A DNA stretch of 64,000 bases from Archivesica marissinica (taxonomy: Eukaryota > Mollusca > Bivalvia > Venerida > Vesicomyidae). The notes under the pieces are model-generated. The model ran no database searches, had not been told where the DNA came from, and saw only the letters and a program-made list of their open reading frames with translations. The position numbers and the translations under genes are program-made. Where the stretch lies: the NCBI GenBank assembly GCA_014843695.1, contig CM026404.1:2099457-2163456 (forward strand). The letters are read 5' to 3'. Below are positions 1 to 14,500 of the stretch, one piece after another (the stretch's first letter is position 1; each line of letters begins with the position of its first letter).

Positions 1-192
1 NNNNNNNNNNNNNNNNNNNNNNNNNNNNNNNNNNNNNNNNNNNNNNNNNNNNNNNNNNNNNNNNNNNNNNNNNNNNNNNNNNNNNNNNNNNNNNNNNNNN
101 NNNNNNNNNNNNNNNNNNNNNNNNNNNNNNNNNNNNNNNNNNNNNNNNNNNNNNNNNNNNNNNNNNNNNNNNNNNNNNNNNNNNNNNNNNNN
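1..192. other. Assembly gap (N)
   Basis: Run of N at the window edge. It abuts a 47-bp tandem array, so the assembly probably broke inside that array. Confidence 0.99.
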
Positions 193-803
193 TACCCTGT
201 CCTCTTCCCAACTCATTGTCGAAGAATTTATCTGTGGGATACCCTGTCCTCTTCCTAACTCATTGTCGAAGAATTTATCTGTGGGATACCCTGTCCTCTT
301 CCTAACTCATTGTCGAAGAATTTATCTGTGGGATACCCTGTCCTCTTCCTAACTCATTGTCGAAGAATTTATCTGTGGGATACCCTGTCCTCTTCCTAAC
401 TCATTGTCGAAGAATTTATCTGTGGGATACCCTGTCCTCTTCCTAACTCATTGTCGAAGAATTTATCTGTGGGATACCCTGTCCTCTTCCTAACTCATTG
501 TCGAAGAATTTATCTGTGGGATACCCTGTCCTCTTCCTAACTCATTGTCGAAGAATTTATCTGTGGGATACCCTGTCCTCTTCCTAACTCATTGTCGAAG
601 AATTTATCTGTGGGATACCCTGTCCTCTTCCTAACTCATTGTCGAAGAATTTATCTGTGGGATACCCTGTCCTCTTCCTAACTCATTGTCGAAGAATTTA
701 TCTGTGGGATACCCTGTCCTCTTCCTAACTCATTGTCGAAGAATTTATCTGTGGGATACCCTGTCCTCTTCCTAACTCATTGTCGAAGAATTTATCTGTG
801 GGA
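193..803. repeat. 47-bp minisatellite, 13 copies
   Basis: Thirteen head-to-tail copies of a 47-bp unit that begins taccctgtcctcttcc and ends tttatctgtggga. Starts at 193, 240 and 287 confirm the period. Copies are almost identical (the first has one C for T), which points to recent homogenisation. The array touches the gap, so its true length is unknown. Confidence 0.97.
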
Positions 804-2202
804 TACAAGCAGTAAGTTTCATTTGTTAAATACATCTTCCCGTGTATACGAGTCCGACATTTCCCACATGTCTAAACTCACTGTCCAATTGATTTTACCT
901 GATCAACAGTCGATAGCTGCTTAAATAGATTTGCATAGCATGTTGCAGAATCTAGAAGCTCGTTGTTTAATACAGATTTATTTCTGATTTTGTGAGTACA
1001 ATCTTCTTGAAAATACACAAAGGATGACTGTTACATAATGACGTTGTTACTCGTCCTGTTATGTGATTGATAGCTGTGTCGAACATTCATACCAGTAACT
1101 GACTAAATATTTAGATTGATAAAACAAGTGATTACACAGCGCAATGCTTGTACATGTATGCTAATTGTCACTTGCACCATCAACAATGTTTTTTTGCAAA
1201 TAGAATAGAGCAGTTAAGACAGTACTAACTAAGTTCTGTGTGACAGTGACCTGATATTACTGAATTATAAAATTCAGTTATGGAGCAGACAGGAATCTTG
1301 ATATGGTTTTAACATTTTTGCTAAATCATTTTAAAATTCCTCTGGCTGTGCAAGAGCTATGAAGTGGACACGAAAAATACCCATTTGAATGTTAAGTGTG
1401 ACCGTGACCATATTTTAATTCTGTTCAGAATAAAGTTAGACTTTGAACATGCACATCGTCTCGGTATGGGTAAGTTGTGACAAGTAATTTTAAATTCCTC
1501 CATTGGTTTTATGAGGTATAGAGCGGACACAAATTTTGTGACGGACAGATGGAGACAATTCCTATATCCCTCATCCACTATGTGATGGGGGATAAAAAAA
1601 ACCTGGATTATTAACTGAGTCGATGCTTACTCACAATGTGGACAAGTGGATTCCATAACCCCTGAGAAAGCTTTGATATACAAACAAAATGGACCTACAT
1701 ATATAAAATAAATAAATGACACCCGGTCATGACTCTCACAGTCCATTTGTGACTTTGCTACCCTATATACTCATCTTTTCCTAGAACTGAAGGCAGAGAT
1801 GTTGTTTTCCAATCTGTCAGCAAGACAAAAAGAACAGTCACATATTTCCTGGACATCGAACATCTGAACAACTTCACGATTCTTTGGTAAAAATGCTAAA
1901 CTGTTTTATTCTGCATTTGTACAGGTACCCCACTGTGACATATTACAACCGAGCTTGTTTGTTCAACGCAATCATTCGACTGTACTTATCTATCGTCCAA
2001 AGTCCATAATCATTTTTGGTTACAATAGTAGGAACTGAAAATGGCAATAACTGCCAAATATACCCAGTTACATAATTGCAATTAAAGAGATAGAAGATAT
2101 CCGTTTCTTTCAGAGGTACTATGTATGATAGAGTAAGAAATAGTTTTTTATTTTGCATCATTTTCAATAACCAATTTTAGGTTACTGGTTCAGTCAATTT
2201 TC
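804..2202. other. Intergenic sequence downstream of EMC8/9
   Basis: AT-rich sequence without a convincing gene. It holds the likely 3' UTR of the minus-strand EMC8/9 gene. An AATAAA read on the minus strand at 2152-2147 is a candidate polyadenylation signal about 240 bases past the stop codon. Short ORFs at 1357-1578 and 1943-2167 look random. Confidence 0.5.
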
Positions 2203-2280
2203 TTTTAATATTAGTTTAATCGCTCTCGAAACCTCATTCCTGATGGAATCCATCGCCATGAGAGAGGAGGAAATGTGGAT
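2203..2280 (-). repeat. SINE fragment (tail family C)
   Basis: Reverse-strand match to the plus-strand SINE at 59725-59885. Both share the block reading cctcattcctgatggaatcc on this strand, followed by the attaatatta-type tail. It lies between the EMC8/9 stop codon and its candidate poly(A) signal, so it is probably transcribed in that 3' UTR. Confidence 0.75.
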
Positions 2281-2391
2281 CTAAGCGTCTGGAAAAGACA
2301 TCATATCCATTGCATTATGGAGACTCCAATTATTCATTTAGTAACCAAAAATAGCCATGGCCGCGACTGCTATTCTCCATATGATGAAGCA

Positions 2392-2545
2392 CTATAGACA
2401 TTTATCTATAATTTCATTGAGTTTGGTATTTCTCCAGTCATCAGCTACATCATCTAAGTGGTTATCAAAGTCCACTAAATGTCTGTATTGTTCCTGTTCT
2501 AATAACACTGCCACTGTTTGAAATGTGTCCTCATCTACCGTTTCC
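2392..2545 (-). CDS. EMC8: EMC8/9 exon 5 (C-terminus and stop)
   Basis: The acceptor ...attgtag precedes 2545. The first base completes an Arg codon begun in exon 4. Fifty codons then run to a TAG stop (2394-2392). The segment [11 protein letters not shown] followed by ADDWRN matches the conserved C-terminal block of EMC8/EMC9. Confidence 0.95.
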
Positions 2546-5500
2546 CTACAATCATTTGAAATAAGACTTTAATTCATGAATATATAACCTAGGTTATGTT
2601 AGCACCAGACAATCAATTACAAAGTTACTGGTGATATTCAATCCATAAAAAATTAGGTAATTTACAAATAATAATTTAAAACAAACTCGGTTATAGACAG
2701 ATCTTTAAATTTTTACTTCAACATTATTGCAAAATCACAATTTCAAATCATTCCTCAGAATATCTTTGCGCAAGGCACATTAAGTCTATGCATGTTGGGG
2801 CTTTAAAACATGCATGTATGTGTAAACAGACGATTAGCTCCAACAGTCTGGTACTGTTACCTATGGCCTTTGTATACGAGGACGTGAACACAGATGAAAA
2901 AACAATGATGGACATTGTCAACACTTATTTTAATATTATTCCATTTATTTGACAGAATGGATTTACGAATTTCCCATTTATATAGAATCTTTAGCAGATT
3001 TATATCTTCGTTATTAAATCGTAGAACGGATATTTTGGAAGCTCTGGAATGTGTGTGTTTTACATTTATTTATCGTCACTACCGGTTGCCCATATGAGCG
3101 ACGCCTCCTGAAGAGATTAGTCATTTTAGATTTTTGGAGGATAGTTGAATGACAGAGACGCATTCCAGATCCAGAGTCTCCTCTGGTTCTTTTACATGCA
3201 CGATGTAAAGCACTGACAAGAGACCTCGGTTGAGTCCCACCTGAAAGACTCAGATGGGGGATGGAACCTGCGATCCCCGGATTACCAATCCAGCGTGCTA
3301 CCACTGGACTACAGATCGTATTGTCATTAGTAATCGTGTATAGTCCTCGTATTACATCTAGTATTAAAGATGTGCAGTAAAGGTTTAAATGTACATTTGT
3401 ATGTTTTTGGATATACCATATTTTTTACCCAACATTTTCAGGTTTTACTGCATTATTGTATGAAATGCTAACAGATGGGTCAGTATGTACAAGAACCTCC
3501 TTCACATATGGGGTCAAGTTAGCAACTTGCACCGGTAACCGTATTTCACGATCACTACACATTAGACATATGCCGTGGACACACAAAACAGGGCACTCTG
3601 ACATAATTAACAGTAATGAGGTTGATACACAATGTCTCAAAAACAAATCCTGAAAGTTTCAACTCAATATGTTAGTAATTGTGAAAGTTATGACTTTTTA
3701 ATGAGCATGTATGAAACTTCTATAATCTGTAATCTTGGTCACTTATGACGTCAGTATTTTTACACTTTAAGAAAGGCACATAACTAAGATAAGAACATTC
3801 TTATTGTTTGTTATTTAAGTTTCTTTAACAGGTTGCCCATTTTAGCAACAGGCAGTTTACCTAATATAACACCTTACCTAGGCAAGCCCTAGCTGTTAAC
3901 CAGTACTTGGTGCACCACCAACCTCCGTAAGAAACTGCCAACTTTTTCATATAAAGAGACACGGTCTGAGCGGGCTCGTACCCGTGACCATCAGTGATGA
4001 TAGGTTACAGTGGTATACAAGTCAGCGACCGTAAGCACTCGACCACGGAGCCTATTGTTTACATCATCATTCACATTTATAGTCCATGATGTTACTAAAT
4101 ACCATGAGAATTTTGTCCAGTAAGATACACTGGTCATTGTAAAGCACTCGTATTCAAATGTTGTATTTATTGGTTATTTTGTTGTCAAAATTGTTGAAAT
4201 TGATTCAATCAATTAAGAATGCAATCATGCGTTTTCCCAAAGATTCTCACCTAGGATGAGCCCTGATCATGTCATTATGTTTTTTTAACAAAGTGATGGG
4301 CTTGGAAACATTGTTCTTTATGGCAACAGTAATGTAAAGGTGAGGAAAATGTTCAAGTTAAGTCTAATTTGTCATAAAAATTGTGTAGAAATCACATAAC
4401 AGTCCAATTAGTGCACATGGCTGATGGTGATTGAGCTTATTTACCCTCGCCTCCGGCGAACCATGTCGGCTCATTCTAGGTCTCACGTTTTGGCACCTTT
4501 ATATGGCATTATAATAATTAAAAATTACAACATTGAACAAAATAGGTTAAAATACACATATTTAGTGTAGTTCATTGAACAAAGATTTTGTATGAAAATT
4601 GTAAAAATAAATATTATTTTTAGAGAGAAATGTGGCCACAAGGGAATTCAGGGTCCCTAAGGGTGACTATTTTGCCCATAGGATGAGCTCTGAGGTAGAT
4701 ATTAGCAATGTTGTCACACTCTTCTCTTACATATACACATCCTTGCTCTCTACCCCACACAAAGAACCACATAAACCTTTCCCATGTACTCTAACTAATC
4801 ACAGAAAGTTTGTAATGTCTTGCCTTTTTAAAATCACAACTGACCTTTTATCAGATTCTTTCCATCCTGTTTCTTTCATGGTATAAACTCTATAGACTTC
4901 CAATACACTTTCAGGATTCAATCTATTATTATCAATCTGGAAAATAAACAATACAAGAATTCGAATCTCAGACCTTCTGATTGGCTGCAGTTGAGTACAT
5001 ATTTCAAATTGAGCTACATTTAATCATTTGTGAGGTTATTTGACGAGAGCTTACCTCAAGACTACTGATTAGCTGCAGATGATGATTGAGCTTATTTACC
5101 CTCGCCGCCTAAGACGTTTAGTTAACACTCATATATTATAAACTAAGGTGATTAAGTTGTGTGCATTAGTAATATGATTTGAATGCTCAGCCCGGCCATA
5201 GATTGGGCATGTTCGCTATTAAATAGCGATCAAGCAAAATATTTCAGTATTGATTTTAGTAATTTGTTTAATGTACCATTCAGACATGGAGAAAACTAAG
5301 GTTGGAACCTGCCAACACCGCTCTCGAACCTGTGGCCCAATGAAAATACTGGAGTCACAGAAGGAGGCACAGATAAACTTGTCAGAAATCACAATAAAAC
5401 ATCATTGAGAGTACACCATCTTAACAATACATTTCCTCTACAACTTTTCTCTACAACTGGCTATGTAAAACATACTTTATTTAGAAATAACTAAGTATAC

Positions 5501-8500
5501 TAATTGGAATCACCAAATATTGAGCCAAACTAGAAATATTATCTGAAGTGAAGCTTTAGTGCTATGACATCTGTAAATTTATCCAAAAGTGCTCAATATG
5601 CTACATGTATAAGCGTAAATTTGCCATATATTATGTCATAGCATATTGATTGCCTCAGTTATGTTACAGATAGGATTATTTTGAGTCAGTAACATGTTAA
5701 AGTTTGTATAAATGTTCTGGATATATCAGATAATTATCCAGACCATTCAGGTTATGTATGCTACTATTCATGCTTTGAAGTCAATCAGAGACTTGTACTC
5801 AAACATATTTATCAACAGTGAGTAAATCTTAAGGACATTTTTCTCTAAAGATGCACCAAATTAGCTATGGTGTGCTTATTTGTCCATGCATTGTCATATT
5901 CTGTGCTTAGAAGGAATTTTACCCCATTTAACCCTTTCAACCCCACAGGCCTCTAAATAGGCTTATGAAAAGTGTAGATCCAGATGAGCCGGCTCGTGAC
6001 GAGCCGTCTCATCAGGACCTGCACTTTTTTGCCAGTAATAATTATTACTATTCTTAGATAAAATTACCCATTTTGATAAATGAACTGGTCCAAAGGTAAT
6101 TTTCTTATTAATTTATTGGTCTGAAAATATCACGCACCAGTCCATGTCAGTTACTTGGGGTTGAATGGGTTAATACTCATTTGATAAAGCAATTGTCCAA
6201 AAGTGCTAAAATTGGACATTCCCCTTATGCCATAGCATAAGGGCCTCAATTGTGATACAAATATCTTAAGCTATCATATTTGATCATTTTGAGTCAATAC
6301 TATATTAATGTCTGTAGAAATATATAAATATTCTGGATAAATCAGAAAAATATTCATGTAGGCATGCTTTGAGGTTATTCAGAGTCTAATATTCAAATAT
6401 ATACATTTGTGTTCAGAAACTCTCAAAGGACATTAAAAAAAAAAAATTGCACCAAACTTATTATGGTGTGGTTATTTGCCTTTGTAATGTTACATTCAAT
6501 AGGTATTTCTCCTGTCAATCACTCATAAGGGCCTCAAATATGATACAAATATAAAGTTACAGTATTTCGAGTCAATAACATGTTAATACTTATACCCAGA
6601 ATAATTATATATTTCTATATTAGAAAATGGGTCAAAAATCTAGGTTTAAAGTTTTTGGAGAGGATCTTAGTGTCTATGTTCGCTATGTTTGACCAATATT
6701 GATACAAGAAATTCTCCCTCTAGTTTCTATTATGATGATCTGATCCTGTGTTGTCTGTTGTATACCATAAGTAGGCCAAACAAGTAGTTTTGAACGCAAT
6801 GATGACAGTTTGTTATTTTGCTCGAATGTGAATCCAGCTCTGAAATAGTTAGTTCAATCCCTCTCGACATTTCATTTATCTGCACAACTTGTGTCTCATA
6901 CAACAAATCCATAGCCTTGTGGGTTGCTGGGAAGCCGATTGCTGACCTCAGCATGTGTGGACTGTCCGTACAGCTGGTCTAAGTCAGTGACTCCAGTACC
7001 ACCTCAACAACTATGGTATCCCATTGTCTTTTTTTTTGTACAATAAACGTTAAACACACAATAAGGAGTACTCTCCTATAACAAATAAAAATATTAATCT
7101 CCGTCCTTAATAAATCTTTGTAATACATCTTTGTCTATTGGTTTGTTAGGATTGTGTTCTCCAATCCTCTGGGATTATTCGAGGTAAAGAGCACGCAGGC
7201 GTTCGACAACCTTAGTATACCTGATATATTCTAATTTACTAATTCGGGTCAAACTGGCCCACAGCTTGATATAGCCATGTGGCTCCCCTCTGTCTGGTAG
7301 GAATGAACAGGATACAAAACATACATTTCTATCACCTTTGAAATGTTCATCAATGTCATTTTATTAATTATAACTAAGGAACAGCAACAGTTGTACACAT
7401 CAGAATGATACATACCCAGGGATGAAACTATGATACGCTTACAATTTCTTTGTCTATCTTATTATTAATAGGAAATGTGTTCATGGGAGTGTAAGATCAC
7501 TTTCCCAGGTTAACCCTTTCAACACCACAGACCTCTAAATTGGCTTACAAAAAAGTGTAGATCCAGATGAGCCAGCTCGTGACGAGCCGTCTCATCAGGA
7601 TCTGCACTTTTTTCAAGTATTATAACTATTTTTAGAATTTATTTACCCATTTTGATAAATGAACTGATCCAAATGTAATTTTGTTATTAATTTATTGGTC
7701 TATAAATATCATAGACCAGTCCATGTCAGTTACTTGGTGTTGAATGGGTTAATCATGTCATAATATATACTTGAATATGTGCATGGTAAAGTTTAATCAA
7801 GTCAAGTCGACGGTTTTATTGGCAAAAACATATACATGTCCATCGCCAAGAAACATACGGTATTTGGCGGTTATAAACAAATAGGCAATTTATTTGTTGT
7901 TTCAACCTTTTAAGGGTACCTAATTGTCAAATCATTTTTGTATTTTAATAATAGTACAGGATTTGAAGATATACCTTGAAAGGAGTTAATATGTTTTTGA
8001 TTCTATATGAAATTCTAAACGTGCCTTAACGATTCCCTCAAGCAATTTCCCCGAGTGAGATGTAAAGCTGGTCTATAAGATTTTGGTTCATTTTTTTTGT
8101 CTTTTCCATTTTTATAAAGGGTTATCACATATACATATCCTTCCAAGCTATTGGATAGAAACCACTACTCCATATCTGATTGAAAAGCTTCAGCCATAAT
8201 TCAAGGGCCAAACCAAGCATATGTCTAAATAGAAGATCCTATCTAGTCCCACTGTTGAATCGGGCCTGTCACTAATGCAAGATTTAAACCCGGACAGTGA
8301 AAATTGAAGATTTATAGGAATATCCCCCCCCAGGTTCGTTTATTACATTGTTGTGATTCAAAATTTGTTGAAATTTTATAGTATCTTGTGACATATTTGA
8401 ATCACTGGAGACCTGTTGGTACTGGTTTACCAGAAAAAGTAGCCTTTTCAAGGGTACCTATTGCCAAACCAGTTTGTATTTTAATAATGGTACAGGATTT

Positions 8501-11500
8501 GACGCTATACCTTTAAATCTGTGAATGTTTTGCCAAAATATTTTTGCAGTGCATTTTTTAATTGAAACCGATTCATAGAATTCCTGCCAATTTTCTTGTT
8601 TTGCTTCAAGAATTACTTTTTTGGAGTGTAATTCAGCCTCCTGTTGTTTGTTAATGTTTCGTTGGGCAGGGATTTCTTTTTAATTGATTTAGTGCCTTTG
8701 TCTATGTTTTCACATCATTTTTACATTCATCATTCCACCACGGGACATTTTTATGCTTTGAACCTCTATTTGAATATCCCCATTTTGATCCCTGGGACTG
8801 TACTTTTAAGTCTGGTAATCTACACCATGCTTAATGAAAGTGATCAGCCCACCCTTAGCTTGCATGCTGCCCTGAGTTGCCGGGTAGTTCTTTTGTTTGG
8901 TGTGGTATCCAGGAATTTTACAAGATTTATGTTCATTGAACTTAGTTTCCTGGATACATATAATTTCTGTGTGGGTGTTGATATCTAGAGTTTTTAATTT
9001 CTGTTTATCTGTAGCCTGTCCGTCCTTGAGCATTAAGCAGTTTTTTTTCTTCCATTCTAATCCTGTTTCTGTATTATGATTATGCGTGGTGTATGCATTG
9101 TTCAATATGTATTATATTGGGAAATAAAATATGTTTAAACTAAATTTAAAAGTTGGAATTATAATAGTTTGCTAGTAATGCACTTGTGTATCTGAGAATA
9201 TTTTTCAACTCAATCCTTATGATTGATTGCGACTGAATTCAGATGTCAAATTGCCTAACATCAGGCAATCCTTCAAACTGAGAGTTATATAGAGTGTTAA
9301 GGTACACACTCCATTCAAAATACCGGTACACCAAATGCATTTTTTGACACTGTCATGTAAACAAACAACATCCAAGATGTTCTGTCATTTCTAAGCACTA
9401 TTTCTGTTTGCATTTAACCCATTCAACCCCAAGTAACTGACATGGACTGGTGCGTGATATTTTCAGACCAATAAATTAATAAGAAAATTACCTTTGGACC
9501 AGTTCATTTATCAAAATGGGTAATTTTATCTAAAAATAGTAATAATTATTACTGGCAAAAAAGTGCAGATCCTGATGAGACGGCTCGTCACGAGCCGGCT
9601 CATCTGGATCTACACTTTTCATAAGCCTATTTAGAGGCCTGTGGGGTTGAAAGGGTTAATAGACAAAGTTATGGATGACATTTGGGCTCAAATAAGAGGG
9701 AGACATTGGGTGGAATAGTCTACCCGAGCTACCTCACTTCTAATAGTCACCCGAGCTACCTCACTTCGTGGAATAGTCTACCCGAGCTACCTCACATTAA
9801 TAGTCTACCCGAGCTACCTCACTTCGTGGAATAGTCTACCCGAGCTACCTCACTTCGTGGAATAGTCTACCCGAGCTACCTCACTTCGTGGAATAGTCTA
9901 CCCGAGCTACCTCACTTCGTGGAATAGTCTACCCGAGCTACCTCACTTCGTGGAATAGTCTACCCGAGCTACCTCACTTCGTGGAATAGTCTACCCGAGC
10001 TACCTCACTTCGTGGAATAGTCTACCCGAGCTACCTCACTTCTAATAGTCTACCCGAGCTACCTCACTTCTGAATAGTCTACCCGAGCTACCTCACTTCG
10101 TAATAGTCTACCCGAGCTACCTCACTTCGTGGAATAGTCTACCCGAGCTACCTCACTTGTGGAATAGTCTACCCGAGCTACCTCACTTCGTAATAGTCTA
10201 CCCGAGCTACCTCACTTCTAATAGTCTACCCGAGCTACCTCACTTCTGGAATAGTCTACCCGAGCTACCTCACTTCGTGGAATAGTCTACCTGAGCTACC
10301 TCACTTCGTGGAATAGTCTACCCGAGCTACCTCACTTCGGGAATAGTCTACCCGAGCTACCTCACTTCGTGGAATAGTCTACCCGAGCTACCTCACTTCT
10401 GGAATAGTCTACCCGAGCTACCTCAATTCGTGGAATAGTCTACCCGAGCTACCTCACTTCGTGGAATAGTCTACCCGAGCTACCTCACTTCGTGGAATAG
10501 TCTACCCGAGCTACCTCACTTCTACCTACTATCAGTTGAGGGAGAAGTTGTATTCACATAGAAGACATAGTGAGAACTTGGCTGGGATACAAAACTTCTC
10601 CATGCTATACCAAAAACTTCTCCAAGTTGAATGTCTAAGCTTAGCCCTGGAAACTATCACATTTTACAACACTTGGGCACAGATTGCTGTGGTTTCAGAA
10701 ACAAGGTGTTTTTTGTTTGTTTTTTACAACTTTGAAACATTGCAATATTTTAACACAATTCTGATTGGCTTAAATGCCTGTCATGTGAGATCTGTCTTTT
10801 TTGAAGAATTGTGTGGTCTTGTGAATGATGCCATACTTCTTATGCTAGAAGAAAGAAAACAGAAAACTTACCATAAATATGCATGCCTCCGGATAATATT
10901 CATGTATTTTTCTACCTATATGTCTCGCTACATTATTTAACCTGAAAAACAATACACAGTCAGAAATAAATATATCACAGGTAACTTGTTCCAGCTTAAC
11001 CAGCACAACCCAATGATAGTACAGGGACTCTAACCGTCAACATCCAGATTGTGAGACAGACACCTACTGCTAGGCCATTGTAACCAAAACAAACATATAT
11101 AATGATATAGCATAGATTGTTAAGTGTAATGTCACATACAAGAAACACGTGTATATATAGAGGTGTCATTGATAATCGTGATATCGATGTATCATCGATT
11201 CCCGCAGTCAATTGGAAATCAAATCCCTCCCAAAACTTGTAACTATACCGACAGACAAACATTGATTATACAGTCTACATCCGTTATCTTACAGTCGGTT
11301 ATGTCAAAGTCCCATTTTTAAATACTATCATTTTACAATAACTGGCTCCATTTATGTCAAATTTTGTTAAGTCAAATTTTCCGTTATATATCAAGTTTAT
11401 TTTTTTGGTCCCTTCAATATAATTTGGCAGTAGTTCACACTTGTTATGTCAAAGTGCCAATTTGTCACCAAATTGCATCTTTCATTTGGCAAATTTACCT

Positions 11501-14500
11501 GATCAAAGGCGTACCACTGTGTCTGTGCAAACAATCTGTAAAGCTGATGATGGTGTATACCATGACAGTAATTACAATTAGTGCAGCAGATAACATAATA
11601 TTTCAGAGGAATCTTATAAATGGTGATACAAGCACCAAATTTAGCACAGGTACTCCTTAGACTTTACTCTTTTGAAAAAGTATGAGGGCCACTTGAAATT
11701 CAAGCTGGCTGCCGATTATCAAGATGGCTGCCATATCTAGTACACAAACATTACGTTTTGCAAATAATTATGCACAAACTTGTCCAATATGGATGATTCT
11801 GGCATCACACTATACATTTTTTTGACCATGTAGATTCCAAATCTGGGACTCTAAAATCTCTCAGAAGCTTACTTTTGCCTTATTTTGGGCTTAGATAAAT
11901 AAATAAATAATCCACTAAGATTACTCTAGTTAGCATGCCTGTTTGTAGCAATATTGTTGCTGGTGCACGGCAACAGCCACACCCCGGTACCCCGTGTTGG
12001 CTCACAGGCTAAGCTAGGTGAGCGTAGCACACAGATGGTATGTGTGTGATTGAGCATGTCAGGTTCAATCACATTGTGCATGAAGACAGCGCCCATGGCT
12101 GGTTGATGTGGAACATATCCCAGGAAGGAAAACTGATTTGGACGCATACTCACGGAGGAAGAGGAGAGAGACAGAAAAGAGTGGTGTCAAAGCACAGCCA
12201 GGGCACACTGGTGACATCACACTGCTGTGAAACTCAGCATGGTGCTCAGTGTCGGCTAAATACGCTTTACTTACTGCATGTTTATTGTAATTATTACCTA
12301 CTGTACTCTCTATATGCTGTATACTGTAATATATTCTGTAATAGCAGTATCAAGCTCTCCTTGTAAGAGTAGTAGTACCTACATGTACACTCCATAATAG
12401 TAATAACTATAATGCACTAGTTGTCTAGTAGTAGTGTAGTCTAGTGTCCCAATTGCTATCTATTATAAGCCTCACAAAAGGTAGTTAGGTATTAGTTAAA
12501 TGTAGTTAGATAGCCGCACCTGAATCAACAGGATGTGCAGCATGGGAGAGCCAAGCCAAGGGTGACAGGGCTTTACATGACTTTGCATGTAGTTAGCCTG
12601 AAGGTGTACAGATCGCACCATTCGCACGGGACTTAAATGGCACTGGATGAACGATCGGGCTAGGTGTAGTGTTTATGTCCAAACCTAGTTGTATCCCATA
12701 TCCAAATGTGCATCATCACACTGTAGTGAAGGTAGTAAAAGGATAATCCCTCAACCTCACTGCAATAATTCAGTCATTGCCCAACAAGATGGCCAGTTCA
12801 GCTCCAGAGTCATCTAAATGGAAAACTGACTGGAGCAAATGTTGTATTTGCCAAGACGTCAAGGACAATGAGGATCTGAAATCCCCACCTACACGTTATT
12901 CATCTGAACATGATGGCTACACCATGATTGCGACCAATGTCCCCCTGTTCCATGCTCTCAATGAGATGCCCATTTTTTTTTATCCAGCCAGACTGGATGA
13001 GGGTGGTGGAATAGAAGAAACACTGAGGAGGAACAAGGCCCAGTACCACCAGAGCTGCCGATATCTATTCAACAACACCAAACAGGACAAGGCAAGAAAG
13101 GCCTCACTGTACTCAGTCAGAAGGGCGAACCAAACTACGAAGAACCAACCGTGAAGGTCTGGAGTCTGAGTGCTTCTTTTGTGAACAAGAACCAGCATCA
13201 GAACTGAGGCATGCCATGACCATGAAGTTTAACAAATGACTCAATGACTGTGCGAAAACTCTAAACGATGGACGACTCCTGAAAGTACTGAGTGGTGGAG
13301 ATGTCATAGCACAGGAGCTCATGTACCACTCTGCATGTTTGACAGCCCTGTACAACAGAAAGAGAGCTTACCTGAGAAATGTTAAAAAGAGGAAGCAGAG
13401 CCATAACCAGGATATCTACCCACTGGCATTTTCAGAGCTAGTAACCTACATAGTGGAGACCAAATCAAGCTCTGTGGGACTGCAATATTCAGGCTTGCAG
13501 ATATGGTCAACCTGTACAGACAGCGTCTAGAACAGCTGGGGATGGAGACATCTGATGTTAACTCCACCAGACTGAAGGACAAGCTGTTGGCCGAAATACC
13601 TGAGCTGGAAGCTCACAAGAAGGCTTTCCAAAAAGATGTTTGCCAAAGCAGCCAAGATCTTGAGGAGACACATGGTGGACCACAAGTTTTCCTTTGATGG
13701 AACCTTCCATGTATTGAAGAGGCCATTCCACCCAGCGTTTGTGGGCATGATTGAACATGAAGCTGACATCAAATCACAACTGAGATTTGGTGCCTCCAGG
13801 TCAGACCTTGCATTTGCACAGCTCCTGCAGTACAATTGCTATGCATATAAGGAAGGAGCATCACCTCACAGGCATTCCAATGATTGGGTAACACCATTCC
13901 CTGTCCACGTGGGAATGTCCATATATGCCAAGACAAGGAAGAGGAGGCTGGTGAAAATGCTTCATGAGCATGGCCTTAGCATTTCGTATGACAAGAGTAC
14001 TGGAAATACCTGCACAGCTTGGAGATGCAACAGTCAACAAGTACAAAGGGATGCGGTGGTCTGCCCACAATTTCTGAAGAGAGGGTTGTTCACCATAACA
14101 GCCATGGAAACATCAACCACAATCCCCTGAACCTCTAAGAATTGTTGAGGAGAAAGTGAAGACAGTTCAAGATTGTCATTGAGAACTGCCTGATTCCTTC
14201 ACCAATATACGCCCAGCCTTCTTCACCAAGAAGAATCCTTCTCCACAGAGCCATGATAAATCCAGGCACCACTCTGTTAGGACCATTACTGCCACTGGAG
14301 TATGAGTGGCTGGAGAAAGTCAGTGTGACTAAAGAAATAGATGGGGCAGTGAACGTGACCTGGTCAGTCCACCATGCCTCCGGGAAGAGAAGCCCTGATG
14401 CTTCTGATGTGTTTGCCAAGCTCAGCCAGTACCCACCAACAGTAGATGATGATAATCTGGAGGTCTTGGAGAAGTTTGCGGAGACAATGTATGACAGGTC

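Larger units (their letters stand above)
2546..4844 (-). other. EMC8/9 intron 4
   Basis: The intron begins GTCAGT and ends TTGTAG (minus strand). It holds two reverse-oriented SINEs of different families (3056-3318 and 3829-4053). The rest is AT-rich sequence with no coding signal I can support. Confidence 0.85.
4937..10871 (-). other. EMC8/9 intron 3
   Basis: Roughly 5.9 kb. It contains a diverged segmental duplication (5680-6505), three TTAA-flanked MITEs, a LINE remnant (7900-9105) and a 31-bp minisatellite. A minus-strand ORF at 6730-6954 (74 codons) has plausible amino-acid composition, but I do not recognise it and cannot call it a gene. Confidence 0.85.

Noticed and set aside
193..803. 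CRISPR array
   Set aside because: Units are contiguous without unique spacers and the DNA is animal; the same reasoning excludes the other arrays.
3056..3318. Functional tRNA gene
   Set aside because: The tRNA-like part is the head of a repeated SINE; the same applies at 18396, 27166, 32776, 41941 and 59013.
6730..6954. Minus-strand ORF of 74 codons inside EMC8/9 intron 3
   Set aside because: Plausible amino-acid composition and an acceptor-like site, but it does not fit EMC8/9 phase or sequence and I recognise no family. Tested as exon 3 and replaced by 10872-10941.
10536..10940. Plus-strand ORF of 134 codons
   Set aside because: Shadow of the minus-strand EMC8/9 exon 3 and part of the neighbouring array.
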